Source: Norana najaformis
Lineage: Eukaryota; Annelida; Clitellata; Crassiclitellata; Hormogastridae
Direction of reading: 5' to 3'
NCBI GenBank assembly: GCA_964023275.1
Contig: OZ029915.1
Span: 34,902,573 to 34,966,572, forward strand
DNA: 64,000 bases
In this document: positions 23,849 to 34,880 of the stretch, piece by piece
How positions within the stretch are numbered: position 1 is the first letter of the stretch
Layout: each line of letters starts with the position of its first letter
Translations under genes and position numbers: made by a program
The notes under the pieces: model-generated
Seen by the model: the letters and a program-made list of their open reading frames with translations, nothing else
What the model was told of the DNA's origin: nothing
Database searches by the model: none

Positions 23849-24158
23849 TTAACTCACGGTCGAGAAATCGAGTTTCGTGTATCCGCGGACATTGGCCGAG
23901 TAGGAATCACTTCCGGAAGAGAAATAGATGCGTGAATATTTCCGGTCGTTGTGTGGGGCCACCGCTTCCGCTGGTTCCCCCGCCTCCATGATTGTTTTCG
24001 AAGCCATCGTCGTCGAGCGGCTGTTGTTCGATCACGTGGCCCCTGGGTCGGAGGTGGGCTCTCGGTTTGATCTTCGTGAAGTAGATGTAGGCGTAGATGG
24101 CCCCCAGGAGGGCGCAGACGATGACGAGGGTGATAAGAATTATCAATCCAATCCACAT
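23849..24158 (-). CDS. Putative small single-pass membrane protein (frame-disrupted or dual-frame C-terminus)
   Basis: ATG at 24158 opens a minus-strand frame of 83 codons (stop at 23907-23909). Residues 2-28 are a strongly hydrophobic helix (WIGLIILITLVIVCALLGAI, then YAYIYF). A basic stop-transfer run (TKIKPRAHLRPR) and an acidic, Gly-rich cytoplasmic tail follow. This is consistent with a signal-anchored or N-out single-pass protein. From the G4 run at 23955-23958 the next frame is also open and reads PHNDRKYSRIYFSSGSD, then a Tyr/Ser-rich end GYTKLDFSTVS with stop at 23849-23851. That is a more protein-like C-terminus than EIFTHLFLFRK. A one-base length error in the homopolymer, or a true frameshift, would join them into about 100 residues. 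The family was not recognised. An upstream spliced exon is possible, because no strong start context is seen. Confidence 0.5.
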
Positions 24159-24460
24159 GACTGCATTCAGACCCGGCCGAGCCGTAGATCATAGATAGCT
24201 GTGCCCTCTTAGACCCCGCCGAGGGCGATGATCACTCTCGGGCGCGTATTCGAGTGTCCACCGGTCGATTCCCCTCCCTATGAGTCCGGATCGCGGTTCA
24301 AGTTTTTCTCCTCTTTCTGCGGTTCTTGGGTGCCGTCTACTTCGTCGACGTCCATGCGTTTAAACGACGAGAAGACTATGTGATGCTTTCAGTTGCAGCA
24401 GCAGCGACGGACGAGGAGGCGGCGGCAACGGCGGATGATCTGAGGAGACAATGCAAAGTA
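24159..24460 (-). promoter_or_regulatory. CpG-rich 5' region of the small membrane-protein gene
   Basis: Directly upstream of the ATG at 24158, sequence to about 24460 is much richer in CpG than the surrounding DNA (GCGGCGGCAACGGCGG near 24418, many GTCGACG-type clusters). This suits a promoter plus 5' UTR. No TATA box at a usual spacing is evident. Confidence 0.4.
24278..24355 (-). CDS. Upstream ORF (25 codons)
   Basis: ATG at 24353-24355, TAG at 24278-24280. It encodes an acidic, highly charged 25-residue peptide beginning MDVDEVDG. It lies 120 bp upstream of the membrane-protein ATG on the same strand and could act as a translation-regulating uORF if transcribed. Alternatively it is a short first coding exon. 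No homology is claimed. Confidence 0.25.
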   Translation of the reverse strand: MDVDEVDGTQEPQKEEKNLNRDPDS

Positions 24461-26554
24461 TACACATTAGTTTGACGATCGATCGTTGCACAAAATGCAT
24501 ACTTAAATGCATACACTCACACGCACATAGTCGGTCAATGACCCATGTACCCACGCGCCCAAACATGCACTGTCCAATACATACTCTGTCCAATGTTGTC
24601 GTGTTATGCAAGTGTGGACCATCCCCATACGCTACAAGAAAAAATTAGGTTTTAGTCCATCACGTGCAATATGCACTGGGCGACACTGTATCGTTGAGCT
24701 TTAGTGGGCCTGCGATTAACGAAGGCGCGTGTATAGCAGACCCACAAGTTATTTCCATTTGTAAGAAACTGTTCAGTATATATAATCTAAATCACTGATA
24801 GAAATCGATAGAAATCGGACAAATTTAATGAATTAGTTCTAAACTTTGATTGCATAAGGCTGGAAATGCGCGAATAAAAAATTATGTCGACGGCTGTATA
24901 GATATAAACACATGGCATCGTGTAAGCTACTTATGTACTACATAAGTGGACAGATGGCCATACAGCATTGTTCGCAATCAGGTGACGCTTTGTTTCCATT
25001 TGTCTTTGTTTTAGCCGTACGTCGATATTTTATCGATTATCGTTAACGACTTAAATTTGCCCTGCGGATTTCGGATTGAAAGATGATCAGCTGCTTTGTT
25101 TCAGTCATCATTTCAGATTCCAGACGACATTAAAACTCGTTTTGCTCTCCCTCATAATTGACCTTTGTTGTCAGAAAAGAAATTTGCAAAAGAATTTTGC
25201 CCATAGCCATCAAAGATCGAAACACGTCTCTCTCCGAAGAATACAATATGCATTATCAAAGTTTCTCGAACGGCTTCAGAAGCTGTCCCATGACTTTCTT
25301 GCTCGCGAGCCATGTGGCTAAGGACCTTCAGTCACTCCTCAAAATTTTATTCATTCTCTGACACGTGAAACTCTGACGAGTGAAACTCGCTAACAGCTAC
25401 CGTGGGTTGAATATTAGTCAATCCTCTCGGATTTTGAACTTCCAGATTTTGCAAGACACAATTATTGGAATTCGTAAACTACGCGGTTTTATATTCATTT
25501 CAGAATATGGCGCAATAGACGGCCTGGAAGAAAGGTGTATATAGGTTGGCAGAGCGGATTCCTCTTTCAACCGATGGACAAAAGGCGTGTTAACAGTTGC
25601 GTTACTTACTTACTTACATAAATATTTACTTATTGACCTACTTACTTACTTGTTTTAAGACTAGGCCTAACCGGAGATAATTCGGACACAGGAAGGGTAG
25701 GCAGGATAGTTAGACAAGGTTGCCCACTGCAAAAGCAGAAATGGATCTTTTGGGAATTTTGGGGACTTGAGCGCCTGGGACAATCATTGCATTTCATATC
25801 ATGGGCATGTTGGGGACAGAAGTCAAATTCCTCAACGTTGATCGACAAGTTCAGGTTGGCATGCTTGTTTTAACCCTCCTGGCGACATATTTTTGTTTAC
25901 CCACTAACCGCTTCCTGGACCTGCATTCTTAGGGGCAGAGCTGCGAAAACTCACTTTTAAGTAAGACGACCTTGGCTCCGTATTATCGGTATAACATAGC
26001 ATTTATCATAGGCAGTGAATGATCCATGATATGGAGTCCCTAGTATTTGCTGTGCATGACGACCTTCTCGGTATTTATTATAGGCAGTGAATAGTGTATG
26101 CTAGGAGGATTGCATGAAACGATGTTCTCTAATTAGATGCAACAATTCCTCGGCACAACTGCTTGTATGGTTTTCCGTGATAAGACTGTAGCCTCCGAAT
26201 AATTGATTATGGCCTATAAAACCAGAATTCTATTGGATCATGATTATATTATTCTTTATGCTTAGGGCTATCGGTGAGTTAGAAAACCTTTTTGACTCTG
26301 CAACTGTGACTATTATTATGACTACGTCTTACTATTACTATGACTAACACTATGACTGAGTCTATAACATATGACTGCCGTGATGAGTGTGACTGTGAAT
26401 ATGACTATAGTAGGCTATATGTGTACGAGTAGCAGCAGTCTGCCGACTGTCGATAGAGATCTACTCTCACCAGTAATTAAAGCTATGATGTGATTGAAGC
26501 AGCTGTGACAATGGGATTGACTGTTGTATATTAGATTAGCTAAGTCTGGGACTG
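24461..26554. other. Intergenic DNA
   Basis: No supported gene in about 2.1 kb. Frames at 25076-25361 lack motifs. TAGGCCTA occurs at 25663. Degenerate 'tatgactac' repeats occur at about 26308-26410. Confidence 0.5.
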
Positions 26555-26832
26555 CGGTCGACCATAACTGCGTTGGGTTGTCGGCGTTCTCGGTGGTTTT
26601 GGAATCCACTGCCCAGCTCTGTGCCTTCTGTTGGTTCTTTAATGCAAATCAAGTCTGAATTTAAGATTCATCTGTTTCATTTTGCTTGCTTCCGGTTTTC
26701 CTAACCTACCAGTCTTCGACCTGGATTCTCCAGCGGATTTCGATTTTGACCAAGTTTCACTTGAAGGAACCATCGATTAATGATGCCTAGTACATTCTGA
26801 TAACGAAGCGATGGAAATTATTAGATTAGATT
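26555..26832 (+). mobile_element. 3' end of the (ATTAG)n L2-like LINE, copy 3
   Basis: Plus strand: FWNPLPSSVPSVGSL and KIHLFHF correspond to the pol C-terminal WNSLPSSIRS...KTHLFQ seen in copy 1. The 3' UTR block follows with drift ('gatgcctagtacattctgat' then 'aacgaagcgatggaa') and ends in ATTAGATTAGATT at about 26815-26830. Confidence 0.75.
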
Positions 26833-27004
26833 ACTGTGACAACGGCTATGTCTATGACAACGACTATGACTGTAAATGTGATTATGACTGCGAGTACGAG
26901 TCAAAGGCTATTTTTTTCTATCATCGGATAAATTTAACACCCCTATTTACAAATATCCGCCCATGAAACTATGACTACATTTTATTACTTTCTGATCTTC
27001 TGGA
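26833..27004. other. Short spacer between LINE tails
   Basis: Contains degenerate 'gactatgac' triplet-like repeats (26840-26900). No gene. Confidence 0.5.
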
Positions 27005-27090
27005 TATTGACCTGACTGCGGCTTGGTTTTGCTGTGCCAATGGTTGATGCCTTGAGCAATAGACCCGGCGCGATAGAAGTTATAAATTAA
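27005..27090 (+). mobile_element. 3' fragment of the L2-like LINE superfamily, copy 4
   Basis: 'ttgatgccttgagcaataga' and 'ggcgcgatagaagttata' correspond to the conserved terminal block of the family. The tail has decayed to AATTAATATTA. Only about 85 bp remain. Confidence 0.6.
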
Positions 27091-27584
27091 TATTATGCAT
27101 CTCAGTCTATGAGTCAAGAACAATCAGACTTTGGCTATAGCTTTGATGCGCATGATTATTGTTTGTCATCTTCTTATAATTACGCTAACAAATACTCAGC
27201 TCTGCATCTCCTTTCGCCGTCAATTCCTCTTGTTCCAGCCTCCGTTCTATATTATCCGATGCCTTTAACCGAATACAGTCGTGGATGGCAGAAATTCATC
27301 GAAAACTGAGTTTCTACTTTCAGGAACTCAACAGCAACTGACTAATTTAATTAGTTGTGTTCTGTCCACGTATATATAGGCAGCGAACGATTAGGAGCCA
27401 CATTTCCTTTTCTGTCTTGGTTTGTTTGGCTTTTGTCCTGATCTTTTAACTACTGCAATTCACTTCCTATTGGCATTTCAAACCCAACTTTATGAAGCCT
27501 CAAAGACTCCAAAACACCTTGCCACAGATATATTCCCTTGATTCTTAAATCATTGCTTTGGGTACCCATAGAAAGTATTTTTCA
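27091..27584. other. Intergenic DNA
   Basis: No gene recognised. A 66-codon plus-strand frame at 27109-27309 has no domain. Confidence 0.5.
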
Positions 27585-27990
27585 AGACCGGGCTAGTCGT
27601 CTTCAAGGCTCAACCAGCCTCATTATCTTCACTCGATGCTGACAACCAAAAATTTTCTCTACTCGAATAGGTTCTCTGACTGTCATAATTTGACTATGCC
27701 GTGGACACGAACATCTCACGGCTGGGGTGGCTTTTCCCTCGCCGGTCCCAGACTTTGGAATTCTATTCTGGCAACGCGCGCTCTGCAAAGCCTTGATTGG
27801 CTTCAGATCCCGACTAAAAGTTCGTCTCTTTTCGGTTGGCTTTTCCGCTTCTTTTCGGACTTCGCTCTTGGCTTTCGATTGGACTCATCCTGGATTTGAC
27901 ACGCGCACCGATTTTGCTTAACAGCGACCATTGATTGAGCATTATTACAGTGGCACTATAGAAGCTTTCAGATATTATTAGCATAGACCA
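27585..27990 (+). mobile_element. L2-like LINE 3' end with pol C-terminus, copy 5
   Basis: Plus strand: residues HGWGGFSLAGPRLWNSIL at about 27715-27770 match the conserved pol end (FSVAGPRLWNSLP), and the preceding codons resemble the usual Leu/Ser/Arg-rich lead-in. The 3' UTR has 'accgattttgcttaacagcg' and 'ggcactatagaagc', ending in ATATTATTAG. Frameshifts are present. Confidence 0.7.
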
Positions 27991-28259
27991 TGACTATGAG
28001 TATTGCTTGACAGTGACAACTAGATTACTAGAACGTAGACTGTGCCGAAGTTCGCAAATAGATTATAATGTACATCAACCCTGAGCGTTAAAATAATGTA
28101 GGCTTATTTATACATCTCTTGGCAAGGATCAGGTTTAAGGCGAAATGCTGAGAAAATTCACTCCTACCTCTCTGGTTTATAGTTGAAGCAGACCTAGGTA
28201 CACAGACGATGCATCAGATCGGCATCTGGTGATGGTACTTCAGAGCCTGTGCACCGACA

Positions 28260-28790
28260 GAAGCAGCAGCAGCAGCAGAAGCAGTGGCACTATGTCAACG
28301 GATTAGACAGCGTATTAGATCGCCCTGTTGTTTTCCGGAGGAGATGACCGATTGGACTCGGGCGTGGAGAGGCTGACGTTCATCCTGAATAACGCCTTCA
28401 GTCTCCGCATCCCGTGCAACCAGCTGCAGCAGCCAAACGAGCGACCTGGCCACCGCTTCCTATTTATCGATGGCCGCAGCAGATAAATCTAGGCGACGGT
28501 CAACTCATTCGAAGCAATTCCAATCAATGTCACGCGCGTCGACTCCAACGAGAGTCGCTGTCTCACTCAACAAGTGCGCATGCGCGGCCGAGACTTGGAA
28601 TCTTACGCATCTGCGGTTCTTGATTCGCCTTCGCACACGCAAAGGCATCCGGCTCCTAATGCAGCCAGCAGCAGCAGCAGTAGCATCAGCAGCGGCGGAG
28701 GCGGCGGTAGCAACTGCAACAGAGTAACGAAGGCGGTTAAGACGACCGAATCGCCGAACAATGAATGGCGCCTTACTCAGTAGTTCACGC
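28260..28790. promoter_or_regulatory. CpG-rich patch with an NRF1-type site
   Basis: GC- and CpG-rich DNA with short CAG/CAA repeats (28260-28278, 28668-28690) and a perfect NRF1-like palindrome TGCGCATGCGCG at 28575-28586. Frames of 69-85 codons on both strands overlap and show no domain. A promoter or first exon of an unidentified gene is the best reading. Confidence 0.35.
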
Positions 28791-29821
28791 AATGAATTGT
28801 TAATGAGTCGAATTTCGTACAAACACACATGTGCATAGGTAATGAATACCCTTAGGTAGGTAGGTATGTAGGTATACGCGTACACAACATAAACTTTCTT
28901 AGTGTAGACCCTCATGTCTTTGTATATAGTGTATATGATACAAGTTTACATACAGTCAGGAGTCTATTTTTCTATACGCATGATAAATTTATATGCGCCT
29001 AATACATAGAGGCTTACACGAACGTCATTTAGTAAATACAAATTAAACATGTAACACATGTATGCATTAAAGGCTACTTTCTGCAGCATAATGTCATATA
29101 GTACCTGCGTCTTTTTTCAAACTCATTTAGTCGGCATAGACCACAGGCCTATATAGAATCGTCTGTGCGTGTGTGAGTATGTAGCTGTGTGTACTTATAT
29201 ACAATATAATAGCGTATGCATCATACACTGAAGTCATGCATACGTATAGTACTATCAGTGTATGTTTGTAGTCGAGAGTCGATATAGCGTGGTCGCCAGA
29301 GGCCGCTGTGGATTCAGTGGACTGTAAGAAATGGCGGTGGCTTTGCAATATTCATTGGGTCGTTTTAAGTTTCAGCTAAGAAACGGAGTCTGTTTTTCTC
29401 CGTCTCTTCCGTCGACTTCTCCATCCGCATCTCCCAGTGTCGTCGAGTAATAATCGACCAAAGACAGACGGACAGATACACTGCTCAGCCTCGGACGAGA
29501 TCTCGCACAGTCGACTGCGAAATCTCGTCGCTTAATGGATCGCCACTCTACGCGCCTTATCTAAATAATATATAGTCTACCACAACGCATGCGTACAGGG
29601 TCTACTACTTTAAATGTGAATACGATAGCAATAGGCCGACATGTTCGTGTAATTCAGTTCAAGTACACAGATTATTGTGGAGCGTATTATGCGTTCTTGG
29701 TGCATTTCGTGAACTCCAACTCTGAGCCGCTGTCATTAAACATTTAAATGCTAGAGTATTTGCAAGATGGGAGGGGTTGAAAATGTGTAGGCTGCTTTGT
29801 TTGGTAGCTCTGTCTGTCTGC
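28791..29821. other. Intergenic DNA
   Basis: AT-rich, with TAGG-type short repeats at 28850-28875. No gene recognised. Confidence 0.5.
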
Positions 29822-29834
29822 CTGTGTGTGTGTG

Positions 29835-29919
<85 letters not shown>
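29822..29919. repeat. Compound (TG)n(TC)n(TA)n microsatellite
   Basis: About 7 TG, 9 TC and 33 TA dinucleotides in direct succession. The TA part is perfect. Confidence 0.98.
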
Positions 29920-29920
<1 letters not shown>

Positions 29921-30573
29921 GTATGTATACAGTAGGCCTATATCTCTCTGTCTCTCTCTCGCTTTCCACACCGGTAGAGCCTAATTAGTAGGGGTGGATA
30001 GGTTACCTTGTATGATGAAATCTGTCCAATAAGTCACTCATTCAGTCTGCTTATGGAGTAAATATGTGACAGTAATTTGGTAGCCCTAAAATTATTGGGT
30101 TTGTTTGAACCAATCAATCTTTACGGAACTTTACGCCTATTGGTGAATTATGTAGATCTTAAAATTGGTTTTGACGGTTCAGAATTAGTTGAAATAGGTT
30201 GAAATAGCTTTCTTAATACCGCAGATCTGATAAGGTATCAGATCAGACCGTTTCAGATTACATTCAATGTTTTTACATGAATGAATGGGATTAGTATTAT
30301 TCAACTGGATTCAAAAGTCTATCCCTTTCGTTCAATAATTTGGACGAATTGCGATTTGGTTGAGCTGAAGTAAAGCGTATTGTCATGGATTAGAGCCGCT
30401 TTAAGACAGAGTGCGGCTTATATTACGTGTCGAAAGTCTTCGTTGCGTGTGCGTGCCAACGGCGCTCTATAATTATCGGCGAGATTGGAGTCTGTATCTC
30501 TTGGTATCATGTCTTGATTCCTTGTTCGTTTACTGCGAGTGTGTCAGACGCTAGGCGCTGCATGTGCGTGTCT
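29920..30573. other. Intergenic DNA
   Basis: No gene recognised. TAGGCCTA at about 29933. Confidence 0.5.
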
Positions 30574-30598
30574 CTGCTGCTGCTGCTGCTGCTGCTGC
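30574..30598. repeat. Pure (CTG)8 tract
   Basis: 25 bp of uninterrupted CTG. Confidence 0.95.
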
Positions 30599-30670
30599 GT
30601 TTTATTGCGGAACTAATTCTGAGACTGATCTTTGACTGTAAGCATCTCAAAGACATGCAATCGTTTCGTA

Positions 30671-30748
<78 letters not shown>

Positions 30749-30780
30749 CATTATTATTATTATTATTGTTATTACTATTA
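30671..30780. repeat. (CAT)25 followed by (TTA)n
   Basis: Perfect CAT/TCA trinucleotides to 30746, then TTA repeats to about 30780. ORFs here give poly-Ser or poly-Asp and are not genes. Confidence 0.98.
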
Positions 30781-31002
30781 GGCAATACCCGTTGTTGTTA
30801 GAAATGAGAGTAGCAGCCAGGATCTCAAATATTCAGGGTGCTTTAATAGGCAAAGTGAACCTATGCAGATAGGAACGAAAAAGAAAAGCAAGTCTTCCAC
30901 CTTTATCACTGCACGTAGACTCAGTAAAATCAATTTGAGCGAATGATTTCCCTGTTATTTACCTGCTGTTCAATAGTTGGCATTCACGCTTCGCTAACTA
31001 TA

Positions 31003-31200
31003 TATATATATATATACACACATATATATATCCTGAGAAAGTTGAATTTTTGTTCCTTTTTTTGCGACGGCGATGGCCTACCTTCTCGCTTTGGAATTTA
31101 GCATGCATGCCGATTTTGCTTTATAGCGACTATCGATTGATGCCTTGAGCTTATTGCATGGCGCTATATAAGTTATCTGGCGATGATGATGATAATTATT
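31003..31200 (+). mobile_element. 3' fragment of the L2-like LINE superfamily, copy 6
   Basis: After an interrupted (TA)n, the plus strand reads 'gccgattttgctttatagcg', 'gattgatgccttgagctta', 'ggcgctatataagttat' and then GATGATGATAATTATTATTA. The order of blocks matches copies 4 and 5. Confidence 0.6.
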
Positions 31201-32504
31201 ATTATTAGTAGTGTTAGTAGTAGTATTATTACTCTACATTTCTCGATACCACGGTCTGTCACTTTACGTCATTATCTCCGTCATCCTGTCTCTTCTTCCC
31301 ATCTCTTTACGTCATTCTCTCGGTCATCTTGTCATCTTTCTCTTCTTGTCTCTTTGTCGCTCTCGCTCACTCTTCCTTCTTTCACCGTTTCCTTCGCTCT
31401 CACTCTCGTTTCTTCTGTCTCCCTCTTCGTGGTTCTTTCTCACTCGCTGCCTGTTTCTCTCGCTGTCTTTCGCTCTCTCTGCATGTAAATGACTTTCTTT
31501 CTGCCTGTCTCTCTGTTTTGTTACTTTTGTGATTTCTCTTCCGCGTACTTCTCTTTTCACTAGAGCCAGAAGATCTATGTTGTTAATTTGCTGCTTGACT
31601 GTCTCTTTGATTAGAATCGGATTTTATAGGGCATCGATACACAAGGTTAACTAGCTGCAAATATGAGCCTGTATATTCATGCAAGCATGATATCCGTAAG
31701 TACCAATTTCCTTAATAAATACAATATAGTGCAATTAGTGATGTCTCGATAAGAGAGTCCAAGACACAATCCTGCAGTCTGTTGCATGACATAGAGGAAG
31801 CAGTGTGCAGCCAGGGAGACTATAGAGTATAGAGTTGTAGTAGAAGTAAATGTGTTATCTTTGATTCGTCAACATTTAGGCCTGTTTAATATAGGCCTAA
31901 TTATCATAAGACATGTCTTCTGGCTATGTTTTAGTATAACACTGGCTTCCGTCCAACCAGTCGATGTGGTCTTCTGTGTGGATATACACTTTCAAAATAC
32001 ATTGGTTTAGCTATGTTGTTACTGTTCTAATACAAACTCATTGGCACATTTATGTTGTTAGGCTAATTTTCTAATTCATTTAAAAGACTTAGTTGCGCAT
32101 AAACTCTGAAAACTTGAAAAAGTAATAGGTTGAATATAGATAATGCATTCGAATCATCATGCATTCGCAAAATGTCCACGAGAGGATTTTAAAATCCGAA
32201 CCATTAAGGCATAGACAATGCTATAACTATGAGACAGTACATTAGTCTGCATCTGCAAAAGGAGGGCCGCGTACATAGGTGGACAAAGTAAGAGCAGTCC
32301 CATCTGAGTTGTCTTGCAGCCGACGGGTAATACTGATCTACAGCTTCTCAGCATTCGTTGTGCTGCTTCTTCGTACTCCGGTCATTCCGCCTGCGAGTAA
32401 TTATACCCTGATTACGCATTGAGGTCTTCTTCGCAGCAACACATGACACATTTCCAATTTCGCTATTTACATCCCTTTTTTGTTTCTGTTCCTCGTATGC
32501 TCTG
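31201..32504. other. Intergenic DNA with a pyrimidine-rich stretch
   Basis: T/C-rich sequence at about 31240-31560 produces Leu/Ser-rich frames on one strand and Arg/Glu-rich frames on the other. No gene is supported. TAGGCCTA at 31893. Confidence 0.5.
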
Positions 32505-32750
32505 TTTCCATAAAAACAACTCGTGGGTCGGTGTTCTCGGTTTCCATGACAAAAGCCTGTCTTTCGGTGTGATCAGTTTCCATGACGACACCTTGTGGGC
32601 GTGCTTATTTTCCATGGCATCAACATGTGTGGCGGTGTTTTAAGTATACATGACAACACCTTGTTTGCATGTATGCTCAGTTTCCATGACAACATCTTGT
32701 GGGCGTGCTCGTTTTTCATGGTAACACCCTGTGTGTCGGTGTGTCGCAGA
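32505..32750. repeat. Degenerate ~31-37-bp minisatellite, about seven units
   Basis: Units start with TTTCCATGAC (or a variant) at 32541, 32577, 32609, about 32644, 32681 and 32712. They share 'acaccttgtgggcgtgct'. Divergence among units is much higher than in the other minisatellites here, so this array is old. Confidence 0.85.
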
Positions 32751-33129
32751 GGCTTGTTGAACTGCAATGCTTTGTCTGTCGACAACTGTGCCTAAGATCT
32801 GTGAAATGCGATCATCGCAAGGAAAATGCTTAACTGCTTTTCCAAATAAGAAGCCGAGAAAAATAAATGGCATTCTGAAGGAAAATTCATTCATAAATCT
32901 AGCTGAAAGATCTCCCGCCCTCATTGATTCGGCTAAACTGTGTTCCGTGCAGCTCGGTCGATCTTACATTTGTAGGGATTCACATATGCGATTACACATG
33001 CAATCAGAAACACACACAAACATATACACATCCTCGCACAAATATGTATATACAAGGGGACTGAAATGTAGGTGTGAATATAAGGCGTGTGCACATAATA
33101 TGATATAGCGGTCCATATATTTTAATATA
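32751..33129. other. Intergenic DNA
   Basis: No gene recognised. Confidence 0.5.
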
Positions 33130-33870
33130 CTTACTTAGTACTTATTACTTCTTGTGCAGGTTGCACAAGGGGCAACGCAGCTTCTCCATTCATCTCTGTC
33201 GACCGCCAGTCTTTCTGCCTCATCCCACGACATCTCGAAACACCCAAGGTCGTCTCTGATGGTGTCTGGCCAGTTCCTTCTTGGTCTTCCCCTCCTCCGT
33301 TTCCCTTCAGGAATCCAATTCATTGCTTGATTGGCTCGTCTGTCTCCGACCACACGAATTACATGTCCCATCCATTTCAGTCTTCTCTTTCTGATGATAT
33401 TCTCTACATCCTCTGGTCTCGACCTTTCTCTTATGGTCTTATTTGATATCTTATCAGGCCACGGAATGTGCAGAATTCTTCTCAACCATCTGTTACGTGC
33501 TGCCTCCAGTCTTTTCTTATTTGCCACCGTCATTGGCCAAGTTTCCGATCCATATAGTAGTGTACTTAATACTATGGCTTCATACAAACGAATCTTTATC
33601 CTGAAACTGCACTTCTTCCATATCTTTGCAAGTCTCACAAAAGCAGCATTTGCCTTTTCCTGTGCGTAGCCTTACCTCCCTGTCACAGCTGCTGCCTGCT
33701 GTTACTAAGCTACCGAGGTAGCAGAAGTCATCCACGATGTCAATCTCCTTGTCATCAACCGTGATCTTGTCCATTTAATTTCATTTTCGAATCTTCATGA
33801 TTTTGGTCTTTTTGGGATTGATCGAGAGTCCCACCTTCGCTGCCTCCTCCTCCTCCTTATTTTTATGTAG
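33130..33870 (-). pseudogene. RTE/BovB-like LINE, 3' part of endonuclease-RT pol, with (AGTA)n tail
   Basis: The minus strand reads VGLSINPKKTKIMKI, then DKITVDDKEIDIVDDFCYLG, LYEAIVLSTLLYGSETWPMT, RWLRRILHIPWPDKIS, KRRLKWMGHVIRV, GKRRRGRPRRNW and DEAERLAVDRDEWRSCVAP. This is the complete C-terminal half of an RTE-type pol up to its stop at 33135. It is 5'-truncated at about 33870, just downstream of where motif C would be. One frameshift at about 33655 separates the two long frames. The 3' end shows AAGT/AGTA repeats (33118-33150), the kind of short tandem tail expected for RTE. It is the same family as 2835-3660, and this copy is better preserved. Confidence 0.88.
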
Positions 33871-34340
33871 GCTACTTTTATACTTATCCACATTATATGT
33901 ACAGTGTTGTTTATAATTATGTAGTAGTTACTAGCTTTATGATAAAAATGTGGTTTTATTACCTACGCTATTTTTCCTAAGCGAAACGCAGCTCACATAC
34001 TAAACACGACGTCGACCTCAGGCGGCGATAGAACAGCGAAAAGCCTCACAAAGGAAACACAACGTCCACCAGCATAAAGTGACAAAAACGGCTCAAAACG
34101 ACCCCAAACGGCTCAGAAGAACCAAACAAGTAATCCACGCAGGGATACTAAACTCGACTGGTCGAGAGACTGGCACCAAAACTGCCACACAGGACTAACA
34201 ATCAAAACACCGTCTGAGACAATTTCAACACAACACTTTTATACAAGGTCAGTTTCCCGCCAAATTGTACAGAAAGCGTACAACGTACAACTTAACACAA
34301 TCGATTCTATCTAATGTGCCATATAACAACATACATACGT
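33871..34340 (-). other. Unclassified block with a TATA box and poly(A) signal on the minus strand
   Basis: On the minus strand a canonical TATAAAAG (complement of 34236-34243) lies upstream of about 300 bp without long ORFs, and an AATAAA lies near 33960. TATA box and AATAAA a few hundred bases apart resembles an LTR or a short Pol II unit, but matching termini and a target duplication were not identified. Confidence 0.3.
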
Positions 34341-34343
34341 ATG

Positions 34344-34388
<45 letters not shown>
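34341..34388. repeat. (GT)24 microsatellite
   Basis: Nearly perfect GT dinucleotide run. Confidence 0.98.
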
Positions 34389-34392
<4 letters not shown>

Positions 34393-34429
34393 GTGTGTGC
34401 TTGTGTGTGCAAGATGACTGCTGAAATAT

Positions 34430-34880
34430 GGCTCTGAAGATGGATCGTGTGAACACGATGAACACGAGCTTTGGGGACGCGGCAGCGACGGTTATTTACA
34501 GCGCGGCGGGTGGGTGGCTGTAGGACGGCGGACAGTGACGGTCTGTGGGGATGGACGATGACCGGAGTTCGGCGCTGTCTCATCCGCCCATAAAATAGAG
34601 ACTGCGTAGCCACTGACAAAGCCGGCGACAGATTTCTGTCAGCGAGAAGCAGAGTGACATGGCCGAACGACAACTAACAAGATTTCCTCCGCTTTCGCCA
34701 CTCTATGCCACATAAAACGAGGTTTGTTTGTTCAATGACCTCTGATCTTCGCCTCGTACGGCTGTCTCGCCCCTTACCCGAACCCTCCCTCGGGCAGTCG
34801 GGCGGGCGGGCGGTCGATATAGTCGCAAACGTGCTGCGAATCCGATTTGCGGGCGTCAACATGTTCATTCTTGTCGCGTG
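34430..34880. promoter_or_regulatory. CpG-rich patch, possible promoter
   Basis: CpG-dense sequence (GCGGCGGGTGGG near 34503; GGGCGGGCGGGCGG near 34801, a GC-box-like motif). Short frames on both strands have no recognised product. No transcript could be assigned. Confidence 0.35.

Noticed and set aside
28505..28915. 136-codon minus-strand ORF with an Ala-rich run
   Set aside because: The Ala run comes from CAG-type repeats, and the remainder shows no domain. The opposite strand is equally open.
30427..30801. Poly-Ser and poly-Asp ORFs
   Set aside because: Translations of the (CAT)25 array.
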